Positions 33,882 to 41,326 of a stretch of DNA of 64,000 nt are shown here, one piece after another. Source of the DNA: Chitinophaga dinghuensis (lineage in GTDB: Bacteria > Bacteroidota > Bacteroidia > Chitinophagales > Chitinophagaceae); the NCBI RefSeq assembly GCF_003259435.1, contig NZ_QLMA01000002.1, positions 248,001 through 312,000 on the forward strand, given 5' to 3'. The first letter of the stretch is position 1; every line of letters starts with the position of its first letter. The position numbers and the translations under genes were made by a program. The notes beneath the pieces are model-generated. The model searched no databases. It was not told the origin of the DNA and saw only the letters and a list, made by a program, of their open reading frames with translations.

Positions 33882-34226
33882 CTAGTTGCTGCCCGCCAAC
33901 CCGCTCAGAACGGAGTTGATAATGGCCATAATGATACTGAAGAGCAGTGCCCACCAGAAGCCATCTACACGGAATCCAGGCACCAGCTTGGCCGCAAGCA
34001 GAATGATAATAGCATTGATAACAAACAGGAACAGTCCCAGTGTGACAATAGTTACCGGGAAGGTGAGGATTACCAATAATGGTTTAACAATGACATTAAG
34101 TAAAGCAAGTACCAGTGCGAGGATAAGGGCCGTTGTGAAATTCTCTACCTTAACTGCTGGTTTTAACAGGTATGCCGTAAACATAGCGGCAACAGCACTG
34201 ATTAATACGCGGACAATGAAACCCAT
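33882..34226 (-). CDS. Phage holin family IV-like membrane protein
   Basis: A 114-residue protein with four hydrophobic segments, starting MGFIVRVLISAVAAMFTAYLL. A conserved-type VIVKPLLVILTFPVTIVTLGLF block and a short GFRVDGFWWAL loop follow. It fits the 4_2 holin family (membrane protein of unknown role on chromosomes). It lies 26 bases upstream of the fused E1 gene on the same strand, so read-through is likely. No phage genes surround it, so a lysis role is unlikely. Confidence 0.85.
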   Translation of the reverse strand: MGFIVRVLISAVAAMFTAYLLKPAVKVENFTTALILALVLALLNVIVKPLLVILTFPVTIVTLGLFLFVINAIIILLAAKLVPGFRVDGFWWALLFSIIMAIINSVLSGLAGSN

Positions 34227-34260
34227 AGGAAGTAATTTAAATAACGGGTGATGAATTGTT

Positions 34261-34305
34261 TTGGTGAGATAGCCGGTTTGGCCAGATGGTTGGCCATCTC
34301 ACCAA
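34261..34305. terminator. Hairpin upstream of the holin-like gene
   Basis: TTGGTGAGAT (34261-34270) pairs with ATCTCACCAA (34296-34305), with further GCC/GGC pairing inside. On the minus strand it follows no gene closely in the plus direction, and it ends the TIM-barrel transcript at 34327 on the minus strand. Confidence 0.6.
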
Positions 34306-34326
34306 ACCGTTTTTCCGATATTTAAA

Positions 34327-35253
34327 TTACAGAAAATTGTCGGCATCTCTATAAGCTTTTATCAACGCCGCTTCTCCTTCGGCACCTTTGATGGAATTGC
34401 CATGTTCCATACCCAGCACGCCTTTATAGCCTTTCTGATGCAGATGTTTGAAAATATTTTTATAATTAATTTCTCCTGTGCCCGGCTCTTTACGGCCTGG
34501 GTTGTCGCCTATCTGGATGTAAGCAATTTCATCCCAGCACATATCGATGGTTGGAATGAGGTGACCGGTATTACGTTGCATATGATAGATATCGTACAGA
34601 ATCTTACAGGAAGGACTGTTGACGGCCTTACATACTTCGAAACTCTGTTCGGCGGTACGTAAGAAGAGATCTGGCGTATCGCTTAGCGGCTCCAGCACCA
34701 TCACCAGGCCATGAGGTTCAAAAATTTCAGCGCCTCTGCGCAGCGCATCCACTACATGGGCAGTTTGGATGCCCATCGGCAAACTGCGGTCATAAAACCC
34801 TGGCACTACGGTTGCCCATTTAGCATTGACTCTCTTCGCTGTTTCTACACTTTGCTTACAGGTTTTGATAAATGCATCTTTGAATTCCTGTTTTCCGGAA
34901 GCCAATGATGTTTTCCAGTTGTTGCCGGTGTCAACAACAAATACGCCCATTGTCATATTTTTCTGGGCCAGCAGGCTACCAATTTTATCCTGCATAGCAG
35001 TATCCCGGCCCAACATGCCATTGTCTTCAATAGCGCGGAAACCTTGATCATGCATATATTTTATCTGATCCAGGAAGTTGTCGCCGCCGCTGTTTTTAAA
35101 CATACCATCATGTGGAGCATAGAGCATGTTAAAGGGTTGACCGGCTGCTTTTTTTTCATTGGGTGTAGCGCTGGCATTGGTTGACAGGCCTCCTAAAGTG
35201 AGCGCGGACAAGCTGGCAAGCGCCCCTTGCTGCAGAAATTTTCGTCTTTTCAT
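34327..35253 (-). CDS. TAT-exported sugar-phosphate isomerase/epimerase-like TIM barrel
   Basis: A 308-residue protein with a twin-arginine signal (MKRRKFLQQGALAS, cleavage near TNASA). The xylose-isomerase-like TIM barrel (AP endonuclease family 2 fold) follows. GFRAIEDNGMLGRD and LEPLSDTPDLF carry probable metal ligands. ILYDIYHMQR, YIQIGDNPGRKEPG and VLGMEHGNS complete the divalent-metal site expected in hydroxypyruvate isomerase or keto-sugar epimerase relatives. TAT export suggests it acts in the periplasm. Nearby exported Gfo/Idh and FGE-like genes suggest a shared carbohydrate pathway. It sits upstream of, and divergent from, the duplicated promoter module. Confidence 0.85.
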   Translation of the reverse strand: MKRRKFLQQGALASLSALTLGGLSTNASATPNEKKAAGQPFNMLYAPHDGMFKNSGGDNFLDQIKYMHDQGFRAIEDNGMLGRDTAMQDKIGSLLAQKNMTMGVFVVDTGNNWKTSLASGKQEFKDAFIKTCKQSVETAKRVNAKWATVVPGFYDRSLPMGIQTAHVVDALRRGAEIFEPHGLVMVLEPLSDTPDLFLRTAEQSFEVCKAVNSPSCKILYDIYHMQRNTGHLIPTIDMCWDEIAYIQIGDNPGRKEPGTGEINYKNIFKHLHQKGYKGVLGMEHGNSIKGAEGEAALIKAYRDADNFL

Positions 35254-35293
35254 AACGCTTGGATTAAAAGTAAAAAGGACACCCTTAAATTTA

Positions 35294-35397
35294 AAAGGTT
35301 TTAAAAGGAAATACTAACAAAATGAAAAAAAATCAATGAACGGCGAATTATCAAGCGCTAGAAAATTTTTTTCATTTACGGTCATTTTCTATCTTAC
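35294..35397 (+). promoter_or_regulatory. Conserved promoter/operator module, copy A
   Basis: Copy A of a three-block module shared with 36442-36548. It carries AAAGGTTTTAAAAGG (35294-35308), AAAAAAAATCAATGAA (35325-35340) and TCATTTTCTATCTTAC (35382-35397). The 3' end, TATCTTAC at 35390, resembles a -7 box; TTTT lies 19 bases before it. The nearest plus-strand start is 336 bases downstream, and the TIM-barrel gene begins 41 bases away on the other strand. The gap 35254-35732 otherwise holds only weak inverted repeats. Confidence 0.6.
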
Positions 35398-35732
35398 TGA
35401 GAGACATTGTGAACCGGACTGTATAGCTATTCGGAATACACCCAAAGAAATGCTGTATTGGCGCATGGAAACGATAGTTACCGGCCGGAGAAAATTGTGA
35501 ATATACCCGATACCTTACCAAGAAAACTTTTAATAACCTATACACATGAAAAGAATACGCCCTGGAAAAACTGCTGTTAACTCAATTGTTGTGTGACAAT
35601 AAGTGCATTATCCCTGGAACGAATTGAACGTAATGTGAATAACGCCTCACTAATACTAACAGTCAGTATTGTCTTACCACTAATCTAAACCAACACTGTA
35701 AACCATCTATTTAACACATATTAAACACTACA

Positions 35733-36344
35733 ATGAAAGGTATCATTAAATTTTTAGGCTGGGCATTTTTAGCCCTTATCGTACTGGGCATTATTGGGGC
35801 TGTCTTTACAAAGAAGTCTGATAAAGGCACTACCACCACAGTGGCCACCAGCGGCACTGCTGATGCCAAACCTGCCGATACGGGCAAAGAAGGGGAGAAC
35901 GCAGCTGCAACCTCGGCCGCTCCTGCAATCAGCTGGGCCTATAGCGAAAGCGAGGATAAAATGACCTCATCTGTTATTAAATACGCAACTGTAGATGCGA
36001 AAGACCAGCTGGAATTTGATTTCCCTTATAATGGTGGTTCTACTGCCACCATCATCATCCGTAAGAAGAAAGGTCAGAACGATGTACTCCTGCAGGTAAG
36101 TAAAGGACAGTTCAATTCCAAAGTTAATGGACAGAACATCATGCTTAGATTTGATGAGGAACCTGCATTTTCTCTGAACACTTCCTCCCCAAGTACCCAC
36201 GAAGGGAATGTGCTCTTTATTAACAACGCCGAGAAGTTTATCAATAAAGCGAAGAAAGCAAAGAAATTGCTGGTTGAAGCAGAATTCTTTAATAGTGGAA
36301 CCCGACAAATGGAATTTCCTGTTGAAGGGCTTCAATGGAACTAA
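35733..36344 (+). CDS. Membrane-anchored protein of unknown function
   Basis: I do not recognise a family. The 203-residue protein begins with a membrane helix (about 7-25, FLGWAFLALIVLGIIGAVF). A low-complexity linker rich in Thr, Ala and Gly follows to about residue 65. The C-terminal domain (about 68-203) is soluble, beta-rich looking, with YSESEDKMTSSVIKYATV, FPYNGGSTATIIIRKKKG and LRFDEEPAFS. This could be a periplasmic or cytoplasmic domain tethered to the membrane. A strong terminator ends it. Confidence 0.75.
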   Translation: MKGIIKFLGWAFLALIVLGIIGAVFTKKSDKGTTTTVATSGTADAKPADTGKEGENAAATSAAPAISWAYSESEDKMTSSVIKYATVDAKDQLEFDFPYNGGSTATIIIRKKKGQNDVLLQVSKGQFNSKVNGQNIMLRFDEEPAFSLNTSSPSTHEGNVLFINNAEKFINKAKKAKKLLVEAEFFNSGTRQMEFPVEGLQWN

Positions 36345-36358
36345 TTAAATTGTATACA

Positions 36359-36393
36359 GGCCCGTCTCTACAGCGTAGAGACGGGCTTTTTTT
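36359..36393 (+). terminator. Terminator after the anchored protein
   Basis: GCCCGTCTCTA and TAGAGACGGGC form a perfect 11-base stem around CAGCG, followed by a run of seven or more T. Confidence 0.9.
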
Positions 36394-36441
36394 AATACTA
36401 TACCCCAAGGATTAATCGTATAAAGAACACGCTTTATTTTG

Positions 36442-36548
36442 AAAGGTGTTTAAAAGAGCTGCCTCCCAGGCGAAAAAAAATCAATGAAGAGCGATTTTTT
36501 TCGTTCATCACAAAATGTTTGTTTCCAGGAGTTCATTTTCTATCTTAC
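36442..36548 (+). promoter_or_regulatory. Conserved promoter/operator module, copy B
   Basis: Copy B carries AAAGGTGTTTAAAAG (36442-36456), the same 16-mer AAAAAAAATCAATGAA (36473-36488) and the same 16-mer TCATTTTCTATCTTAC (36533-36548). TTTG at 36518-36521, a 19-base spacer and TATCTTAC at 36541 form a Bacteroidetes-type promoter 27 bases before the FGE-like start at 36575. The GG-to-A8 distance is 28 bases in both copies. Confidence 0.65.
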
Positions 36549-36574
36549 CAGAATACATTACCCAATCGATACAG

Positions 36575-37534
36575 ATGAACAAGTTTTACGTGACCTTATT
36601 AGCGGGCGGAATGCTTTGCCAGTCGGCGTTTGCCCAGAAAGATAGCGCATTTGCCGCCTATGAGCAGCAAATACCGGGAACAGATATACGTTTTAAGATG
36701 GTACCGATCAAAGGTGGCTCTTTTACCCTGGGAAGTCCCCAAAATGAAAAAGGCAGGAAAGCGGACGAAGGGCCTGCCAAGAAAGTGAATATCGATGACT
36801 TCTACATGGGCGCTACAGAGGTGACCTTTGATGAATATGACCTATATGCCGATAGAGATAAATTACCACTTCCAGATGGCATGACCCGTCCTACGCCCCC
36901 ATATATTGACCTTACGCTGGGAATGGGGAAATCCGGTGGCTATCCTGCTAACAGTATGAGTCAGTACGGGGCACTGATGTATTGCCGCTGGCTATATAAT
37001 AAAACCGGCGTTTTCTACAGACTCCCAACCGCTGCAGAATGGGAATATGCTTGTCGCGCCGGTTCTACTACAGCTTACCCATTTGGCAATGACGCTTCGA
37101 AATTGAAAGAATATGCCTGGTTTAAGAATAACAGTGAAGATAAATACCATAAAGTAGCGCAGTTGAAACCCAATGCATGGGGATTATATGATATGCTGGG
37201 TAATGTGGAAGAATGGACCATGGATCAATATGATGAAAACGGCGTGGCAAAAGCAGAAGAGTCCAATCCCTGGATGGTTCCTTCGGCCAAAACACCCCGA
37301 CTGCTAAAAGGGGGCAGTTATGAAGACGAGGCTACCTTGTTACGTTCAGCCGCCCGTTTAAAATCCGATCCGATATGGAACCGCAGAGATCCACAGATTC
37401 CCAAGAGCTTCTGGTGGAATGCGGATGCTCCATTTGTTGGTTTTCGTTTAGTCCGCCCCGTTAAGCAGCCCACGAAAGAAGAAGCAGATAAATTTTTCGC
37501 AGATACAATAGATAAATATGTTGGTTCCCGCTAG
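36575..37534 (+). CDS. Exported SUMF1/FGE-sulfatase-like domain protein
   Basis: A 319-residue protein with a Sec signal peptide (MNKFYVTLLAGGMLCQSAFA). The FGE-like fold follows from about residue 30, with FKMVPIKGGSFTLGSPQNEKGR, EVTFDEYD, YRLPTAAEWEYACRAGS, GLYDMLGNVEEWTMDQY and a terminal VGFRLVRP. In Bacteroidota such secreted copies mostly lack proven sulfatase activation and may bind or modify sugars or proteins. No sulfatase is present in the window. The open frame extends 20 residues upstream, but the signal peptide fixes the start at 36575. A Gfo/Idh gene follows after 27 bases. Confidence 0.87.
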   Translation: MNKFYVTLLAGGMLCQSAFAQKDSAFAAYEQQIPGTDIRFKMVPIKGGSFTLGSPQNEKGRKADEGPAKKVNIDDFYMGATEVTFDEYDLYADRDKLPLPDGMTRPTPPYIDLTLGMGKSGGYPANSMSQYGALMYCRWLYNKTGVFYRLPTAAEWEYACRAGSTTAYPFGNDASKLKEYAWFKNNSEDKYHKVAQLKPNAWGLYDMLGNVEEWTMDQYDENGVAKAEESNPWMVPSAKTPRLLKGGSYEDEATLLRSAARLKSDPIWNRRDPQIPKSFWWNADAPFVGFRLVRPVKQPTKEEADKFFADTIDKYVGSR

Positions 37535-37561
37535 TACTCACTTTCCAAAAAAATAAATTTT

Positions 37562-38899
37562 ATGGACACTGAAAAAAGTCAAGAATTCCACGTTCAGGGT
37601 CGCCGCGATTTTGTAAAACAATCCTCCTTAATCGCTGGCAGCCTGTTAGCCATGCCTATTCTGTCTAAGGCAACCTCTTTTGAAGCCAAAGGCGATGTGA
37701 TTAAAATAGCGTTGATCGGCTGTGGTGGCCGAGGTACAGGCGCTGCTACACAAGCCCTCAGCACTAAAGAAAACGTACAACTCGTAGCAATGGCGGATGC
37801 CTTCCCAGACAGGCTTGCAGATAGTTATAATAACATCAAAGAAGCCCTGGGCGATAAAGCCAGCAGAGTAAATGTTCCGGACAAAAACAAGTTTACCGGA
37901 TTTGATGCCTACAAAGAAGCCATCGCGCTGGCGGATGTAGTCATCCTGGCAACCCCTCCCGGCTTCCGTCCTATCCATTTCGAAGAAGCGGTAAAACAAG
38001 GGAAGCACATCTTCATGGAAAAACCAGTAGCCACCGACCCGGCAGGGATTAAAAGGGTACTGGATGCTGCTGCCATCGCTAATACCAAGAAACTCAACGT
38101 AGTAGTAGGTCTGCAACGCAGATATCAAAACTCTTACCGCGAATTATACAAACGTCTGAAAGACGGTATGATCGGAGATATCCTCTCTATGCAGGTATGG
38201 TGGAATCAAGGCGCGCTCTGGGTGAAACCGCGCAAGCCGGAATATACCGAAATGGAATACCAGATGCGTAACTGGTACTATTTCAACTGGCTCTGTGGCG
38301 ATCATATCGTAGAACAGCATATCCACAATATTGATGTGGGTAACTGGTTTAAGGGCGATACCCCTGTAACTGCCTATGGTATGGGTGGCCGCGCTATCCG
38401 CACAGAGAAAGAATACGGCGAAATCTTCGACCACCACAGTGTGGAATATCGCTACTCCGATGGCGTAGTGATGAATAGCCAGTGTCGTCACTGGAAAGAT
38501 TCTGCCAGCAAGGTAGACGAGGAAATCGTTGGTACCAAAGGCCGTATTTATTGTGGCGCCGGTAAGATTGTGGATGCGAAAGGTAAAGTACTGTATCAGT
38601 TCGACCGTAAACAGGAAAACAATCCATATCAGGCAGAACACGATGAACTGTTTGCTGCTATTGCCCAGGGGAAATATAAATTCTCTGATGCCCTCCACGG
38701 TGCACAGGCAACGCTTTCAGCAATCATCGGACGTATGTCTACCTATTCAGGACAAATAATCCATTGGGATAAAGCGTTGGAATCCGGACTGGATATACAT
38801 CCGAAGACATATGCCTTCGATGCCCAGCCACCGATCCTGCCAAATGCTGATGGATTCTATCCATATGCCAAACCCGGCATAACCAAATATATTGGTTAG
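37562..38899 (+). CDS. TAT-exported Gfo/Idh/MocA family oxidoreductase
   Basis: A 445-residue NAD(P)-dependent oxidoreductase or related glycosidase-like protein. The N-terminus has a twin-arginine signal (GRRDFVKQSSLIAGSLL). The Rossmann motif IALIGCGGRGTGAA comes next, then MADAFPDR, FMEKPVATD with the EKP lysine, and WLCGDHIVEQHIHNIDVGNW in the catalytic domain. This composition resembles exported Gfo/Idh proteins, some of which are GH109-type glycosidases with tightly bound NAD. It lies 27 bases after the FGE-like gene under the same promoter module, and it ends at a hairpin. Confidence 0.88.
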   Translation: MDTEKSQEFHVQGRRDFVKQSSLIAGSLLAMPILSKATSFEAKGDVIKIALIGCGGRGTGAATQALSTKENVQLVAMADAFPDRLADSYNNIKEALGDKASRVNVPDKNKFTGFDAYKEAIALADVVILATPPGFRPIHFEEAVKQGKHIFMEKPVATDPAGIKRVLDAAAIANTKKLNVVVGLQRRYQNSYRELYKRLKDGMIGDILSMQVWWNQGALWVKPRKPEYTEMEYQMRNWYYFNWLCGDHIVEQHIHNIDVGNWFKGDTPVTAYGMGGRAIRTEKEYGEIFDHHSVEYRYSDGVVMNSQCRHWKDSASKVDEEIVGTKGRIYCGAGKIVDAKGKVLYQFDRKQENNPYQAEHDELFAAIAQGKYKFSDALHGAQATLSAIIGRMSTYSGQIIHWDKALESGLDIHPKTYAFDAQPPILPNADGFYPYAKPGITKYIG

Positions 38900-38909
38900 T
38901 TTAGACGGA

Positions 38910-38953
38910 CGATGCCGGGGTTTGTTATCAGGACACACAAATTCCCGGCATCG
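38910..38953 (+). terminator. Hairpin after the Gfo/Idh gene
   Basis: CGATGCCGGG (38910-38919) and CCCGGCATCG (38944-38953) pair perfectly over 10 bases around a 24-base loop. No clean T-run follows, so it may be a terminator or a structured leader for the next gene. Confidence 0.5.
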
Positions 38954-38981
38954 CCATCTTTATTATTCGTATTTTCCGGCC

Positions 38982-40274
38982 ATGAGGAATTTTACCATGG
39001 CAATGCTGTTGACTTTCACCGCTTTAGCGGGAAAAGCGCAACAGGCGAATATCTCCAAATGGGCCAGCACCCAACTACTGAATAGTGCACCCCTCAAGGA
39101 AGCCCATACCGGCATCTCCATATATGAACCTGCTACCGAAAAATACTGGTTGCAATATCAGGATGATAAATTCTTTACGCCCGCATCCAACACTAAGATT
39201 TTCTCTCTTTATACTGGCCTGAAACTATTGGGCGATTCTCTGCCTGCTGTTCGTTATTATGAAAATGATACGGCCATTTTTCTGAAAGGCACTGCTGATC
39301 CCTCTTTCCTGCATCCAGACTATACCTTTCAACCATTGCTGGCTTTATTACAACAGACGAAAAAACAGATTTATATTGTCGGTAGTGGAAATGCCAACAA
39401 ACGTTATGGCCCGGGATGGTCATGGAGCGACTATGCAGACGACTACCAGCCAGAACTGAATGAATGGCCCATGTATGGCAATGTGGTGCGCCTGTATCAT
39501 CATCGGGATACCAGTGTTATGATTCCTGATCTGTATGATATGGCAGTACAGCCGGATGATACCAGTAAAGAAGTGATTACAGACAGAGAAGAGCGAAGTA
39601 ATTATTTCTACCTGAAATTCAATAAGAAAGATAATAGTATCAGTAAGACAGAAGTCCCTTTTATCACAGGCTCCATCCAAGATTTGAGGGAACGTTTAGA
39701 AGATACGTTGCATCGTCCCGTTGGTGTGGCAATGTCTGCTCCCACAGGTAAGTATAAACTGTTGCGCAGTATACCGGTGGATTCTCTCTTTACACCGATG
39801 ATGCATCGCAGTGATAATTTCTTTGCCGAACAAACATTGATGATGTGTTCCTCTCTGATGTGGGATAGTATAAACAGCAGAAGAGTGATCCGCTATATGC
39901 AGGATAATGCATTGAGTACGCTGCCTCAAAGTCCGCAATGGGTGGATGGTTCCGGACTTTCCCGCTATAACTTGTTTACTCCCAGAGATTTCGTTACAGT
40001 TCTAACCCAGTTATATAAAGAGTTTCCTACTGCAAGATTGTTTGAAATTTTTCCAACGGGTGGAAAGGGCACGCTGAAAAACTATTACAAAGAACAGTTT
40101 GTACATGCCAAAACGGGCACGCTAACAGGCAGTGTATGTTTAAGCGGCTACCTGGTGACGAAGAAGAATAAAACACTAGTGTTCAGTGTGTTGGTGAATA
40201 ATAACAGGGATAGTGCAACGAGTGTAAGAAAGGCGGTAGAGAGACTACTGACCATGATATATCAGGAATACTAA
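38982..40274 (+). CDS. dacB: D-alanyl-D-alanine carboxypeptidase/endopeptidase, PBP4 (DacB) type
   Basis: A periplasmic penicillin-binding protein of 430 residues that cleaves peptidoglycan cross-links or terminal D-Ala. A Sec signal peptide (MRNFTMAMLLTFTALAGKAQ) precedes the domain. Catalytic motifs are SxxK at Ser69-Asn-Thr-Lys72, SxN in HRSDNFFAEQ and KTG at Lys377-Thr-Gly379. The insertion between SxxK and SxN is long, as in class C PBP4. The open frame reaches further upstream, but family similarity and signal place the start at 38982. It ends in a palindromic terminator. Confidence 0.92.
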   Translation: MRNFTMAMLLTFTALAGKAQQANISKWASTQLLNSAPLKEAHTGISIYEPATEKYWLQYQDDKFFTPASNTKIFSLYTGLKLLGDSLPAVRYYENDTAIFLKGTADPSFLHPDYTFQPLLALLQQTKKQIYIVGSGNANKRYGPGWSWSDYADDYQPELNEWPMYGNVVRLYHHRDTSVMIPDLYDMAVQPDDTSKEVITDREERSNYFYLKFNKKDNSISKTEVPFITGSIQDLRERLEDTLHRPVGVAMSAPTGKYKLLRSIPVDSLFTPMMHRSDNFFAEQTLMMCSSLMWDSINSRRVIRYMQDNALSTLPQSPQWVDGSGLSRYNLFTPRDFVTVLTQLYKEFPTARLFEIFPTGGKGTLKNYYKEQFVHAKTGTLTGSVCLSGYLVTKKNKTLVFSVLVNNNRDSATSVRKAVERLLTMIYQEY

Positions 40275-40278
40275 TCTG

Positions 40279-40306
40279 AAAATCGCTGTAGCTACAGCGA
40301 TTTTTT
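40279..40306. terminator. 26-base perfect palindrome shared by two gene ends
   Basis: AAAATCGCTGTAG joined to its reverse complement without a spacer, followed by a T-run. It also encodes the last codons and TAG stop of the minus-strand lipoprotein (40292), so it terminates both convergent genes. Confidence 0.85.
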
Positions 40307-40948
40307 ATTTAAGGTATATCCGACAAGCGTAGTGGTGTCTTGATGTTGATCAGATTCTATGAGTCCAATTCCTTTAGCGTAATAATTGGTGGAGATGGTG
40401 CCTAATGGCAGCATTGTATTCATTACGGTGGTAGAAGCGTCTGTCTGGACCGTGATAACATCCGTATAGCCTTTCCCGTTAACCATGCGATTTCCTCCTT
40501 TTTCCATGATGGTGTACTGCAATACTGCGGTACTGGTGATGCTGTCATTGGTAACGGAGATGGTATCTGTCCAGGAGCTGCCAACGGGCAGAAAATCATT
40601 CAGATAGGTGAGTCGTAAGTCGGCCGCCGTGTACCCGTCGAAACTTAATATAGACGCTATTTGCGTGTATACGCCGTTGGTACAGCCTGAGCACATGAAA
40701 ACTTTATCGTCACCTATTTTCCTATATACGTTACCGTTAATAGTGGTGTCTCCGTTGACGGTGAGGGTATAGGTTGTGCTGTCTTTTGATTGATTAACAT
40801 TAAGATAGGTGAAGGAAGAGCCCTGTGAATAGGGTGCATAATTACAGCTGTTGTTAGGGCTGTCGGTCTCCGTACTCATTTCCTTACTGCAGGAAAAGAG
40901 CAGAAAAGCGCAAAGGCTTATGGTTCCCAGGAGGCGACCCTTTATCAT
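40292..40948 (-). CDS. Lipoprotein of unknown function
   Basis: I do not recognise a family. The 218-residue product has a lipobox (LFSC, Cys20) after a hydrophobic signal. The mature part is Thr/Ser-rich, with YSQGSSFTYLNVNQSKDSTTYTL near the start and several beta-strand-like segments. The conserved-looking CSGC pair sits near residue 85. It should be anchored in the outer membrane or periplasm. Its stop lies inside the shared terminator hairpin. A 378-base gap separates its start from the SusC gene. Confidence 0.75.
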   Translation of the reverse strand: MIKGRLLGTISLCAFLLFSCSKEMSTETDSPNNSCNYAPYSQGSSFTYLNVNQSKDSTTYTLTVNGDTTINGNVYRKIGDDKVFMCSGCTNGVYTQIASILSFDGYTAADLRLTYLNDFLPVGSSWTDTISVTNDSITSTAVLQYTIMEKGGNRMVNGKGYTDVITVQTDASTTVMNTMLPLGTISTNYYAKGIGLIESDQHQDTTTLVGYTLNKKSL

Positions 40949-41326
40949 AATTGAATATGGTTAGGATATCTTAATAACGTTATTCTCTCTAATTTATGCA
41001 AAGAGCAGGGAAATTTTGACGCATGAGAGGGGACTGCTGCCCATTTGCCATTTTACCTGCTATTGGATGAAATGAGGATACCGAATTTTTTATGCTAAAG
41101 AAGATCTGTTTAATCGACTATTGGCACATTCACAGTCATTAAGGTAGTTAAATTCTATTTCATATTTTAAAAAGGCAAAAAATTAAACAAAAGTGTTTTT
41201 TCTACACTTATTTTTAGAAAATAATTAAAGCGATTCTTGATAATTTAAGGCAGATGAATTTGCTGTAACTGTAGATAAAAATAGCCCGTTCATCTGGTAG
41301 AGTTTTATCACCCAAAATTAAAATTT
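40949..41326. promoter_or_regulatory. Intergenic region upstream of SusC with inverted repeat
   Basis: The 378-base AT-rich gap holds CAGATGAA (41251-41258) and its exact reverse complement TTCATCTG (41289-41296), separated by 30 bases. TTTG at 41259 lies just inside the left arm. A weaker AAGTGT..ACACTT repeat lies at 41191-41209. These may be an operator or leader structure for the susC gene; I see no coding sequence and no FecR or sigma gene in the gap. Confidence 0.4.

Noticed and set aside
35450..35620. Two 16-codon frames in the gap after promoter copy A
   Set aside because: Too short and without supporting features to call as genes; kept only as part of the possible RNA.
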